Below are positions 14,381-25,615 of a stretch of DNA of 64,000 nucleotides, piece after piece. The notes under the pieces are model-generated. The model ran no database searches, was not told where the DNA came from, and saw only the letters and a list, made by a program, of their open reading frames with translations. Within the stretch, counting starts at the first letter, position 1; each line of letters begins with the position of its first letter. The DNA is from Baylisascaris procyonis (lineage: Eukaryota; Nematoda; Chromadorea; Rhabditida; Ascarididae): NCBI GenBank assembly GCA_037389465.1, contig JAZARR010000095.1, forward strand, positions 1,622,001-1,686,000. The letters run 5' to 3'. The translations under genes were made by a program, and so were the position numbers.

Positions 14381-14637
14381 ACTTTTGCTAGTGAATCTCG
14401 TCGGATCCCGTTGTGCCTATAACCTACAAACATCGAACATGAGTGCCATGTGAGATTCATCGTTTAGTATTGGCTACTGCGTGGTCGGTTTTAAGAGCAC
14501 TCCGACCAGACTCTGTGGCTTCGTCCTACCGAGCCACTCCGACCATCACTACGGATTCATCAGCATCCAGTGGGCAGGAAAAGAGCCTAAGCTTTGACCT
14601 TTACGCGACCTTACAATTTCACTTAAGCGGAAGTTAA
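14381..14637 (+). CDS. Weak candidate gene, head-to-head with the membrane-protein gene
   Basis: A strong acceptor (GTTTTATTCTTTCAG) is followed by an open stretch reading LLLLVNLVGSRCAYNLQTSN, ending at a donor AT|GTGAGATTC near 14449. Using an acceptor TTTTAAG 46 nt later, the phases match and the frame runs through a Ser/Thr-rich segment (PTITTDSSASSGQEKS) to TAA at 14635-14637. The stretch is more GC-rich than its surroundings. Against it: no upstream start codon or first exon was found, the intron is very short, and another frame of the same DNA is also open (beginning FSIGYCVVGFKSTPTR). If real it would share a divergent promoter with the minus-strand gene starting at 13940. Confidence 0.25.
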
Positions 14638-14859
14638 AGCGATATGAAGAGACGTTTATTCGTAACGAATGCCTTATTGATTAAAATAACTGAAGTAAAA
14701 AACACAAAACATATCCTCACTGTTAACGTTAGACTTTCAACCAATTACGTTAGTACAATATCTGAAGCAAACTCATTTTTGTCGCTTGAAAATTATTGCA
14801 CCCTCATAGTTAATGGATGTGATGAGTATCTCTGCATGGAATTATGTAAATAATTATGA

Positions 14860-17230
14860 GAGTCCAAGAATTGTTGGTTGGTCAATGTTCGTAAGAAAGT
14901 TTTTCAATTCGAGTTTGCATCCAACAAGAAATTCAAATATATTTACGAAAATTAGAAAATGAATAATTTTACAGAACAATTTAAAGAGACATCTATAGCG
15001 CTCAATAAAAAAAGAAAAAAAAAGTAAAGAAAACGATGAAATGCGACGTTTTTGAGCGCCTAAAACAGCAGGCAACCTTCGCTAAACACCAAACACAAAG
15101 CAAACAGTAATTTTCGTTGATATGTTCGAATGCTCGTCTACTGACATTGTAAATTGGTATTCGTGGATGCAATCCATGAATATGTCATACACCAAATATT
15201 AAAGGTGCTTAATCTTTAGTGAAATCGTTTTGCAGGCAAAATTTATTGCTCAATCGGTTGAAGATATTCCAACATTAATCGTAAATTTGGTATGCCGAAA
15301 AAGTATGCAAGAAGTTTTTAATTCTCAACCTTTATCTGATAACCACATCCTTTAAATGTGGAAAATTTATCTAACTTATACTTAAGAAAAAAGTACTGAA
15401 ATTAAGATGTAACTTAAAGCTTAAAACTTAAAAACTTAAAAGAAACGATGTAAAAGTTCTTTCAACTGAAATTTATCTGAAAAAGATTTGATATTATAAA
15501 GGAAAATTACGAGAAAATCGACTAATCGAGGAGTTGACAATTTTGCAACATGCGAAATGAATCGGCAGGTTTCATTGACAAATAAAAGAACATAAAGAAA
15601 AAAATCAACAAGAACATCGATCAACCCGTCGACGGCTAAGATTTTGATCGTGATCGTGAATGATCTGAAATGATCGTGAGCAAATATTCATAAAATAGTA
15701 TGGATAGGCAAATGGCTTCGAGTATAAAATGACACTCAATTTGACCAATTCCCTCAATAAACTTTCATGAGCACTAAAAAAACCTTGTTTGAGAACAATA
15801 ATTGAATAATTCGAAGTTGTTCGATGCACTAGTCTATAGCTACTATATTGCATGTGTTAAACTATTGTATCGACATAAGTGACTAGTAGGAACATTTTTC
15901 GAATAATTTTCAAAGAAAAGGAAGCATTCTCAATGAGGAAGTGGAATATAATCTACTAGAAGATTATGAGTTAGACAAAAGGCATTGAAGATGATGATTT
16001 GAGCGAGAAAAAATTCAGTTGAAATTCATACGCAATCCACTTAGAATTTACATCTTTCTAATTTAGTGACTAGAATCTGGAAAATATTTGCCGGCCCCAA
16101 TCGGAAGTTGGACCGCTTCCCTTCACTCTACAATTTAAATCCCTTTCTTTTCTAGGATTATCCGTTGTAATTTGTTATTACAGTATTAGCGTGTTGGTGT
16201 TAGTCATGTTATAATCCGTACATGAGTAATAAACCTCTTTGTAATGGTATGGCAATTAGATCGACAACAATGCTCAATAGAGTATTTTATCGATAGTAAC
16301 ACTCACTAATTAGCCTTCACAATGAAATATTTCCGGTTTTTTGTCAATATAACTGAGGACTGTTAACACACTCATGCACATTTGTTTGATGTGCCATTCA
16401 CATGAAGTTTATTCGCTTATCTGTCGATTTCCGTTGATAAAGATATTCTTTTATCAGTGATAGGGAGATAGTTCAGTGAGAAAAATCATGCTTTTGCAGT
16501 TGGCAGTTGAATACGTGAACCGTATTGAAAATGTTTTACAAAAATTACGCATTTATATACTAATATTGAAAGCCAATTTTTTTTCTACACTGCTTACGTT
16601 ACTACTAACTAAGGTCTTCTTTAGTTGTAGTCAACTGAATAAATGTAAAGAAAAATTCCTGCAACAAAATTCAAAAATACCATTCGCTTTCTGTCGGTTA
16701 AATTTGATGAAAATATTGTCTGATCAATGTGCATTCCCTTTCTGAGCATATTTTTTATTCTTCAATAAATTTTACGGAGATTTTGTGTGGGAGATCGAAT
16801 TGTGCATGGTGATCAGAAAACAAAAAAAAAGCGGTCATTCTATAGTTCCACATCGTCCATCTGTATGACAATAGTGGAACTTTATTCAGACTTGCTTTTA
16901 TTCAGTGTATTCTCAATCTAGATGAATTTGAATTTGATAAAATTTTGAATATAATTTGCATATAATCATTTTCCATCGTTTTTCAAAAGAAAATTTTTGC
17001 AAAATTCCCAACCATTATGAATTTTTTGTAAGTGAACGACATCGTTGAAGATAAGAATAGTACTGGAGTTACTATTCTTCAAAAAAATTCGATTTTTAAC
17101 GTGTGAATAAGATTGATAATCTCACTCCTTTGTATGCAGTGATATAGGAAAGAATTGAACTTCCTTCAGCATGATATTGAATTGAATTGAATTAAATAAA
17201 CATTTTAGCTACCAACTGATAATTTCCCTT
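14860..17230. other. Non-coding stretch upstream of the TTR-like gene
   Basis: AT-rich sequence with A/T runs and no exon I can support. It should contain the promoter of the TTR-like gene; a short GAATT repeat (TTGAATTGAATTGAATTAAA) lies at about 17176-17195. Confidence 0.5.
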
Positions 17231-17233
17231 TAG
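17228..17233 (+). promoter_or_regulatory. Splice acceptor abutting the ATG (trans-splice candidate)
   Basis: AATTTCCCTTTAG ends immediately before the TTR-like ATG at 17234. It could be a spliced-leader acceptor giving a leader-only 5' UTR, or the end of a 5' UTR intron. Confidence 0.5.
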
Positions 17234-19336
17234 ATGGGCCGTATCGGTATTTTATTTTTGTTAACGTTTTTCGGTGGAATAACGTTGATATATGCAACAA
17301 TTGAAAGTACTGGAGCAAAAGGAAAACTCATCTGTAATGGGGAACCGGCTAGCAACATCCTACTGAAGCTCTACGATGTTCGTCCAAGTAAGTTAACAAA
17401 GGAAGTTTTTTGCAAACAGCAAAGATTGATTTCTTTCTTACTAGTTTAGAGGATGCAAGCGTATGAATGATCCGATAAATACTCTTGCTAATATGAAGTG
17501 AAAGAAATATTTTCACTTCTTTTGAAGGAGAGCAACAAATGGTAACATAAAGCAGAATGTGCTTCAAATGCCGTATTCAAAAAAGTTATATTGTTTAGAA
17601 AACCTTGACGCAACCTATTATTTACCAGACTTTGTTTAAAAAAACCACCTAAACAATGTAAATATTAGGGATGAGAAGGAAAGTTTAGCTTGTCAAGCAA
17701 TCACAGCTAACCGTAATAAATTTCAATTCCGAGCATACATTATACACTAATAACCTGATGAGTATATATAAAGATATATATTAACGACCTAAGAAAATAA
17801 AATAAAATAAAATAAAATGAAATATCAGGACGAAACGTAGCGAAGTGTATATAAAAATGACATTATGAAAAATCTACGCTTCCATGTGTTGAATAAATTT
17901 TTTTTTTTTAATTTTCTGAAGAGAATATTTGAGAATGGATTGATTACAGCTGGTAGCGTTTCAAATTGCTGGCTTATCAACTTCTGCAAATTGATCTTTC
18001 TTATGGAAAATCGTGAAATATGCGAGATTTGTCAATGTATTGCTCGGTTTTTAGAAGGGGTACTCGATAAGAAAATGGCCGATGGACGATCGGACGAAAA
18101 AGGAAATTTTCTTATAAATGGGTTTGTGAATGAAACTGGAGAATTCAATCCAAAGCTCAATATTTATCACGATTGCGATGATGGATTCAAGGTAACCTTT
18201 TATTTCTTTATTAATCTGACTCTGTATATAATGAATCAGTGAGCAAATGAATGTAAATATAAATATACACAAATATGAAAAAATTTATGTATTATGAATA
18301 AAGTTTGACGTAATATAGTAAAATATGCATATAAAGGAAATAAAGGAAATAACAACAGAATAAAGCAACAACGATAAGCAAAATAACACAGTAATACAAT
18401 AATAAAGGGGAAAGAATATGAATACAATACACAAAATGTAAAAGAAACTATGAATGAAAACAGAAACAAATAAATAAAAACTATTGTGGTGATTATAAAT
18501 AAATGGCTAAAAAACATGTGCAATACACGTGCCTATACCATATAAAGCACATATAGTAAAAGAAATTGATCTACATTTATTTATAATTCTTTATAATACT
18601 CTTGACAACAAAAAATTCCAAACTCAGGAGTTTCTTTCAATGCGTAGATACATTCCATTGAAATGTGGAGAGGGTGGAGAAGGTACAGAAGCATACCAGG
18701 TGAGTTGACATGATAGATGCCCATGTGTTCCGTTCAGCTAACAGACCAATTTAATTCCATTACTTGCTAAAAAATAATAATAATATCTGAGAGAGATTTC
18801 AACGTTTTTTAAATGGTTAGATCGCTTTTACATATTTCTGTATGTAAAAGTTTTGCGAATGAATCACTATAAAATAAGCACCTGAAAGAACACTAAGTGT
18901 ATAGGAAATGATTTATCACGTGTATATTATATTCGAATTTTTCTTTAAATTTGTTTATTAATTTATAAGTTAGTATCAGAGCCCAAATTACGTTATACAT
19001 TACGTTTAGTGAAATTTTGCAACTCTAGATTTAATGATATTCGAATTGAAACTATCCAACAAACGAATAGATACAGATTTGATTATATCAAAAAACATCT
19101 TATAAATGTCTATTTTCAGAAGTTATAAAAAATTGAGAATATGAAATCTTTTTTGGTGCTCTTTTTTCATCAATCATACAATAATTCTCTTTTTTTAGCC
19201 ATGTCAACGGAAGTTCGAAATTTATATTCCCAATAACTATACAACGCATAGCGATAAACCGAAATCGATTTTCAATTTAGGCGTTATTGATTTATCGGAG
19301 AAATGGGATAACGAAACGAGAGATTGCTTTCATTGA
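17234..19336 (+). CDS. Transthyretin-like (TTR) family secreted protein, 166 residues
   Basis: Exons 17234-17387, 18055-18191, 18628-18699 and 19199-19336 have clean GT-AG sites (GTAAGTT, GTAACC and GTGAGT donors) and intron phases 1, 0 and 0 that match. The product has a signal peptide of about 21 residues ending in IYA, then the family's typical opening STGAKGKLICNGEPASNILL and KLYDV. Next come a beta-sandwich core with DEKGNFLINGF and LNIYHDCDDG, and a C-terminal PCQRKFEIYIPNNY. Cysteines and three N-glycosylation sites (VNETG, NNYTT, DNETR) fit an exported protein. Members of this nematode family are secreted; most have unknown ligands, though some act in apoptotic-cell recognition or parasite secretion. 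Length is usual for the family. AATAAA lies 14 nt past the stop. Confidence 0.95.
17795..17822. repeat. (AAAAT)n-like simple repeat
   Basis: About five tandem AAAAT/AATAA units inside the first intron of the TTR-like gene. Confidence 0.8.
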
Positions 19337-19349
19337 TCGATGTTAATTG

Positions 19350-19355
19350 AATAAA
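19350..19355 (+). terminator. Polyadenylation signal AATAAA of the TTR-like gene
   Basis: AATAAA in TTGAATAAATGCGC, 14 nt beyond the TGA at 19334-19336. Confidence 0.75.
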
Positions 19356-19863
19356 TGCGCTTTTTTTTTGTTATTCACTAATGATCTATTGCAACGAATA
19401 CCATTCACTCAGAGCTATGAACTCATATAGCGCAAAATCGCTCAGTAGAAAAGCTCATTCTTTCAATACTAGTTTAACCACCTCATAGTAGGACCCCTAA
19501 GAAGCTGATATCAGTTATTATAAGTTTCTTTTCTACTCTTCATCTTTACAGGAAACCACTAGCGGATAATCTACTTGTTGTGCGGGAGTGTACAGTATGC
19601 AAATGTAGGTGCATTACATAGGCATGTATAGATGATATAGGTGGAGGTGGGGAGTACATTGAGGGGAGTAAATTTCCTAAATATGGAGGGCAGAAAAAGC
19701 AAGAAAACCGAAGCATTCATTTCCGTAAATTGAAGTAAATTCATGTTGCTGGGATTAAACGACTCATATTCCTTTCAAATACATTGCGAAGTTAGAATAT
19801 CGAACAACCTTTCAGCACAAATGAAGCACATAGTTACCCTTTTTTTTCGAACATCGAATAGTT

Positions 19864-22800
19864 TCATGCTTGTCGATCCGAATTGTGTGACCAATCGTAA
19901 TTGACGTATTCAATTTTGAAGCCTCCCGAACCAGCAATCCGTGAGAGCAATTTTCGTTTTTCACTTTGCTCCAGCAGTCTTGATATCCATCTTGTGATCT
20001 GTAAGGAAGTAATTAAATGATCAAATCTAAATATTTTTATATTCTTTCAGCCATATTCTTGTTGATAATCACGTAATTTGAAGAAAAAGTGTTTTATTAA
20101 TCGCTTACATAATCGATAGAATGCGAGTAGAATTTTCTTGAATAATTGAGCAAAAAAAAAAAAAAGCAAAATAGTCATCAAAAATCAAAAAAGAGTCATT
20201 TATATTGAAAGTTTTTTTCTACTAGACAAGGCAGATGTAGCAGTTAAAAAATTTCTACGAGAAAATATCACAGGCAAAAATTTTGTAGATGGGTGAGCGA
20301 TATTTGTCAGTGATGAAAAATTTTTGTCCACAAATTGACTGCTATCGAAACATCAAACGTGAGGAGTTTAATAAATTCTACTGCAGTTCACATTCGAGAA
20401 AATATACAAATTTTTGATTCACTAAATAATATTTGCCCTACATTCACTAGATGTCAACTGTAAATGGTAATTGTATAGCAAGAAATTTTGATCATAAATC
20501 TCTATGAAATATCTCCTTCCTTGAGAATATCTGAATTGAATTCCACAATACCTCTCAGATTTATGCTCGACGAATTTAGTATGATTCTTTTCTAAACGAA
20601 TAAATCGAAGGTCACATTCTCAGCGAAAGAGATTCTTCTCGAAATTTCAAGCTATTTGCGATGAGTAGAACACAAGAGGTGGCCTAGCAATCGGATCGTT
20701 GTAAAAAAAAATATCTGAAATTTTACATGATATGTTTTATCCTTTCCGCACATATTATCTCAGATAAACTTGACCCTCATCTTCACTGTAATAAAGCGAA
20801 AGACAGTTTTATACCTCTATTGTGCTTCCACCAAAGTCCTCGGCATACCATTTGAAAATTTTCGATGTATAAATTATTCTATGTTTGCGATCAACGCGAA
20901 AATTTTCCTCAGATTCGAGAAATTCGATTGCTGCACGTTTCATCTCTTCAATAACATTCTAAACAGAAAATTCCTTCAAAGACCGAATCTGACAGCTATA
21001 TCAACTCTTATGTTAATAATTCAATTGTGGATATTTATAAGCTATGCGGGATATAATTGATTTAATTATTGAATTCTTGCAATTGATAATCGAATAATTA
21101 TTGAGTAAATAATAATTGAAACCATTGTTAATTATATTATTATTCATCAAAATTTCATTTAAGATAAAAAATCTACTCATCTACAACAATAAGAGCCATT
21201 CCAAATAAAATTGGGTGGAAAATAAGCAGAAAATAGAATAAAATAGATGTTCAACTTCTTGAATTGTATCTTTCCTCTCTAATTGAGAAAAAGCCTTTCG
21301 TATCATTTAGAATTTTCTAAAATGAGCCGCTAAATGAGTAAAATTATCCTCATGAAGTTCTCGTAATATATACGAAACATTAACGCAATATAAATTTTGA
21401 ATCAATATTTTTTCGTAACGTTTGAATAAATCTCAATGATCGACAGTTTTAATTAAATTAGATCGACTCAGTTAAGATCAATTCCACAAAAATTATTCCA
21501 TCGATCAGTTCTTTATAAATTAAACGATATAAGTGAATTACGATTTGAATTAGCGAATAAAATCTAGTGAAAATGACAAATTCGCTTCACTTGAACCACT
21601 GAAGAAAAGCTGCGCAGTTTTACATTTACAGTTACTTACTTATAAGTTTTACACACTTGAATGTTGCTGCAAAAATTGCAGAGCACGTAACTAAAGATAT
21701 CACATACAGTGGTTGTATAAAGTCGGAGTGGATTGGTCGATTTTGCTCCAGTAGTGATCGCAAAGTGGATCAAAGGTTCAAAAACAGAAACAGCCAACTA
21801 AAACAAATATTTCAAAAGAATACTATTAAAAATTGTATACATATCTTAAAATATTTCTATCTTTGCAAATGAACAATTTTTTTTTTTGCGATGTTTGGAA
21901 GCTACATTAAACATTGTAATTTCAAAAATAGAAGTTTGCATTTGCAATTTCATTGAAATTTGCGAAATTTGCAAAGATTTATGTTGATGCAATTGGAGGA
22001 ACGCTCAATTAATGTGCACCTTGAAACGTGAATGTATGAGATTTTAATTGGCTATTTTAAACGATTGAAATGAATTTGCAATTTTAGCCTAATAAAGTCG
22101 AATATAAGGGCCAAAATGAAATGTTTTAATGCAATTTTGCATTTTAAATTCCATAATTTATCATAATAAATAAAAAAACTTTAGCAACAACTCGTCTAAA
22201 TTTCAATTAATTCAATGATTTGAACGAATATTCCACAAAAGGCTTGCTCTCCGATTTGACCGATTTAAATTTCCTTCCAACAAACGCAAAATATATGCAA
22301 ATATTTTGATGTGCTCGAAAACCTCTAACTCTCTACTATAAACCCCTTTAGGAGATAATGGAGTGGTCTGGTCTGAAAAAACTATCATTTGCATTTTGCC
22401 GATAAAGTCAGCCGGTTGGCAATTACGGAAATAGTAAAAAAACCGAAAAATATCCATCTTGCTGCGCCAATTATTAAGTCTTTAGAGGACATTCATCCAA
22501 AAAAAATCTCTTTTAAGAATAAAATCGTCTCGTTATTGGTTTAAATGCAAGTTTCGCATACGTTCAATCGTCGATCCTCAGGTCCAAATGGCTGCCATAA
22601 CATAGCGACACCTTTCCTATTGCTACGTAAAATACCATTTAATATCGAATGCAGTGAATATAACTCACCACCAATTATGTAGTATGTAGCGTACCAATAC
22701 TGAAAACCAAATTCAGACTACATTTTAATTTGAATATATATTTTTTTCTGAATACTCGTCAGTGAGATAGAACACATTTTTTGAATATAAGTAGTGGAAA

Positions 22801-25615
22801 ATATAGTTGAAGATCGCAAAAAGAAATTTCGTTATAGTTTCAAATACAATAATATTTTTAATTGAATAAATTATATAGAATAAGCGAAAAAATATTTAGC
22901 TATTCGAAGTTTTCACCTTTCTGCGAATCCAAATATTCCTCGGTGGATCAAATTTAGCGAAAATATGTATGATCATAACGTTATAAACGTTGAGGAAAAG
23001 AGCTAATCTCTCATTACGTGTTGCTGCAGCCACATCGACATATTGCAATTGATGTGCAACATCTAGATAGTGATTGTAATATTGACTTGACATGAAATCA
23101 CTATACCTGATCGTCTGAAAAGAAGGTAGTGAGTGGTACAGTTAAAAATAAAAGATCAGATTCCATTCTAGCTGCCAAAAGTATCTCAAAATAGCAAAGT
23201 ATTTAAAAATCACAATATTCAGTTACAAGAAGAGTGCTGGATTGGTGAAAAAGTGGGAGGGACAGAAAGCTAAGAACCGATAAAGGCATTTTCGTTAAAA
23301 CAAATTGATCTGCTCACAATAAAAGAACATTTCGAGGCCTTTGAAACTATACACGTGACACTGTTTGAATGCGGTCAAATGGTTAACTCAAGTAGACTAA
23401 AAAGGGATGATGTGTTTAGTGATATCAATTCTATGTTAGCGCAATTGACTATTCGTGAATGATTGCATTACTTTTTACGTCTATTACTCGTAATTGCTGC
23501 CAATATGCTGAGTTCTGTCACCGATTTTGTTTTGAGACAGGAGCTAGACCACTCTGTAAGTATCCTTGACAGCAGTGGATAATTTCGCAGACAGCATGTA
23601 GCCCATTATAGCAGCCTGCTCACCTAATCCCTCCCTACTTCCTCTAGTTTCCCCTTCCTAAATATTCCAAAATGGTGCCAATTTTACAAAATTAAAAATT
23701 TAAAATCATACATATCATTTATAAAATTTCGAATCGAATTCAACCACACTAACCTTTCCATCGGGAGAAAGAATTTCTCGATAAATAGGTTTGAGAGCGT
23801 CTATAAGTGCTCTATTTATATCGCTAGCATTAATAGGGATCCCTGCATCATATGGAGCCGCATTCAATGGAAGTATATTTTCCTCTTCACGAAGTTGATA
23901 AATTCTTAACAAATAAAATTCAAAAAAAATTTTATTGATTATTTCTATTGTTTTTGTTTTCATCAAATTTGACATATATTGGAGCATGTGAAAATGAAAA
24001 TAAATATAGATTTATGGGATATTTAGAAAGTTAATGAGAGCAAACGGTTGAAATATTCTTCAGATGGGAAAAGCGATTCAAATTAGAGTCTCTCAATTGC
24101 ATATTTTCAATTAAAAGCTAAAAATTTCGAAACTAAATGATAAAAGAGACTTTTGTAGCGCTAATTGGTAGCATTACCAAATTATACGAACAATAATGTC
24201 AACTCCCGGTAAAGACGAGGATGAATTTTAATCTATAAACCCAGGCATGCAACGATAGATTTTTATATACTTCATCGAGTCTTATGTGACTGTTGATTAG
24301 AGAACTATCTCAATTCATATCGTTCGTTAAATTACGGCTGCTAAGATAGTTAAAATCCATTTAATAGAATAAATGCGCATTAAGAAATTACATGATTGAC
24401 TTATTAATGGAGAAGCACATACACAACCGGATAAGTCTAAGTCAATTTTCGACATTTGAAATATGCAATGCAACAATTTGAGTCATTCTCTCTTTTTTTT
24501 GGTTGTTTTTTTTTTTTTTGTTTTCATAAATCGGTGGGCAACGTTTATCATAGATCGTAAACATTTATGCAATCAACTATATTACTGCGTGACGTTTTAA
24601 TAGCAAGAAATGGGATCGTCATTTAGAAAAGAAATAAATTGGCCACTTCTTTTCTGTTTTGCATTTATTAATCATCTTTGCGCGTAGCATAAAAGTTATT
24701 TAATCAAGTAATCCATGCTCTAGAGTTGTATAAATAAAGTAAACCTTACCGATCGGCTTGAAAGCTTTCATTATTATTGAAGCGATGCCCAAAATATCGT
24801 CGAACCAATTCAGTACCGATCCGAAATGCTTCTTCTCTGGCTGTAAGATCAGATATCTCTTCCTGAATCCATAAAAGAATGGCCTGAGAAAAAGTTGCTA
24901 TGTTTGTATTCAAATTCTGCAGTATTTTAGTCGTCGACGAATTTGCTCGCAAAAAAAGACATTCCCATTCCTGCGTGGCTTACGGGCACAATAGGTCTAT
25001 GACCGCAGAATGCATTGTCGCGCCAATTTCAACACCGCCAATGAAATTAAGAGCAAACAGCGGGTTCGAAATACCACGGACGAAGAACGAAAGAAATTTC
25101 TTCCTACATACATTCCTCGTAAAATCGTTGCGGCAATTATGTGCAGGACAAGCGAAAGGATTAGTTAGTGAGTCTTCATTGATTTCTCTAAACAACATAT
25201 ATAACTTATATACTCGGAAATAATATTGACCTGGCAACACCATTAAGGTGAATATATGTTCTCAGCCTACTTGCAACCGGTCCAAGTTGGCAACATTCTC
25301 CCGTTCAGTATGCCACTGAAGGAAAGGGTACTTTATTCATTAATAAAATGAGAGCAGAGAAGAGGAGACGGGGTGGGGAGGTAGTAGGAAGGAAGGAAAG
25401 GAACGTGAGACACGATTATCTTTCATTCTCTGAATCAATAGTTTTGTAGTCATATCTAACAACAACATCAATAAATAATAAATAAAACAAACAACATACT
25501 AATATGTTTTTCATGTGTTATCCATTGAATAAAATCTTCTCCTTTCATCGAATTTTGAGTGTTTTTTCGTAGACAAACCCACATATCTCTGATGATATTC
25601 GCTTTTTTCATTTCA
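19864..25615 (-). CDS. DEP-domain and DUF547-domain protein (5' end not found)
   Basis: Minus-strand exons in order: 25500-25615, 25271-25315, 24750-24883 (possibly from 24916), 23754-23904, 22917-23114, 22562-22699, 21708-21797, 20815-20958 and 19864-19998. From 24883 downward every phase matches and acceptors are clear. The first three exons give a DEP-like region (KGEDFIQWITHEKHI, RENVANLDRLQ, REEAFRIGTELVRRYFGHRF). The rest is a full DUF547 domain: NERLALFLNVYNVMIIH, YYIIGGELYSLHSILNGILR, IHFAITTGAKSTNPLRLY, TSKIFKWYAEDF and the terminal YVNYDWSHN. In other organisms the DEP-DUF547 pair is often preceded by a glutaredoxin domain; I could not find one here, though further 5' exons are likely because the first listed exon begins in mid-codon. 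Molecular function is unknown. The joins 25500/25271 and 25271/24883 are the uncertain ones. Confidence 0.85.

Noticed and set aside
16476..16745. 89-codon plus-strand open frame
   Set aside because: AT-driven composition, no splice support, no recognisable motif, and length expected by chance.
22212..22457. Minus-strand open frame between DUF547 exons
   Set aside because: The flanking exons (22562-22699 and 21708-21797) join directly in phase 0 and give a continuous DUF547 sequence without it.
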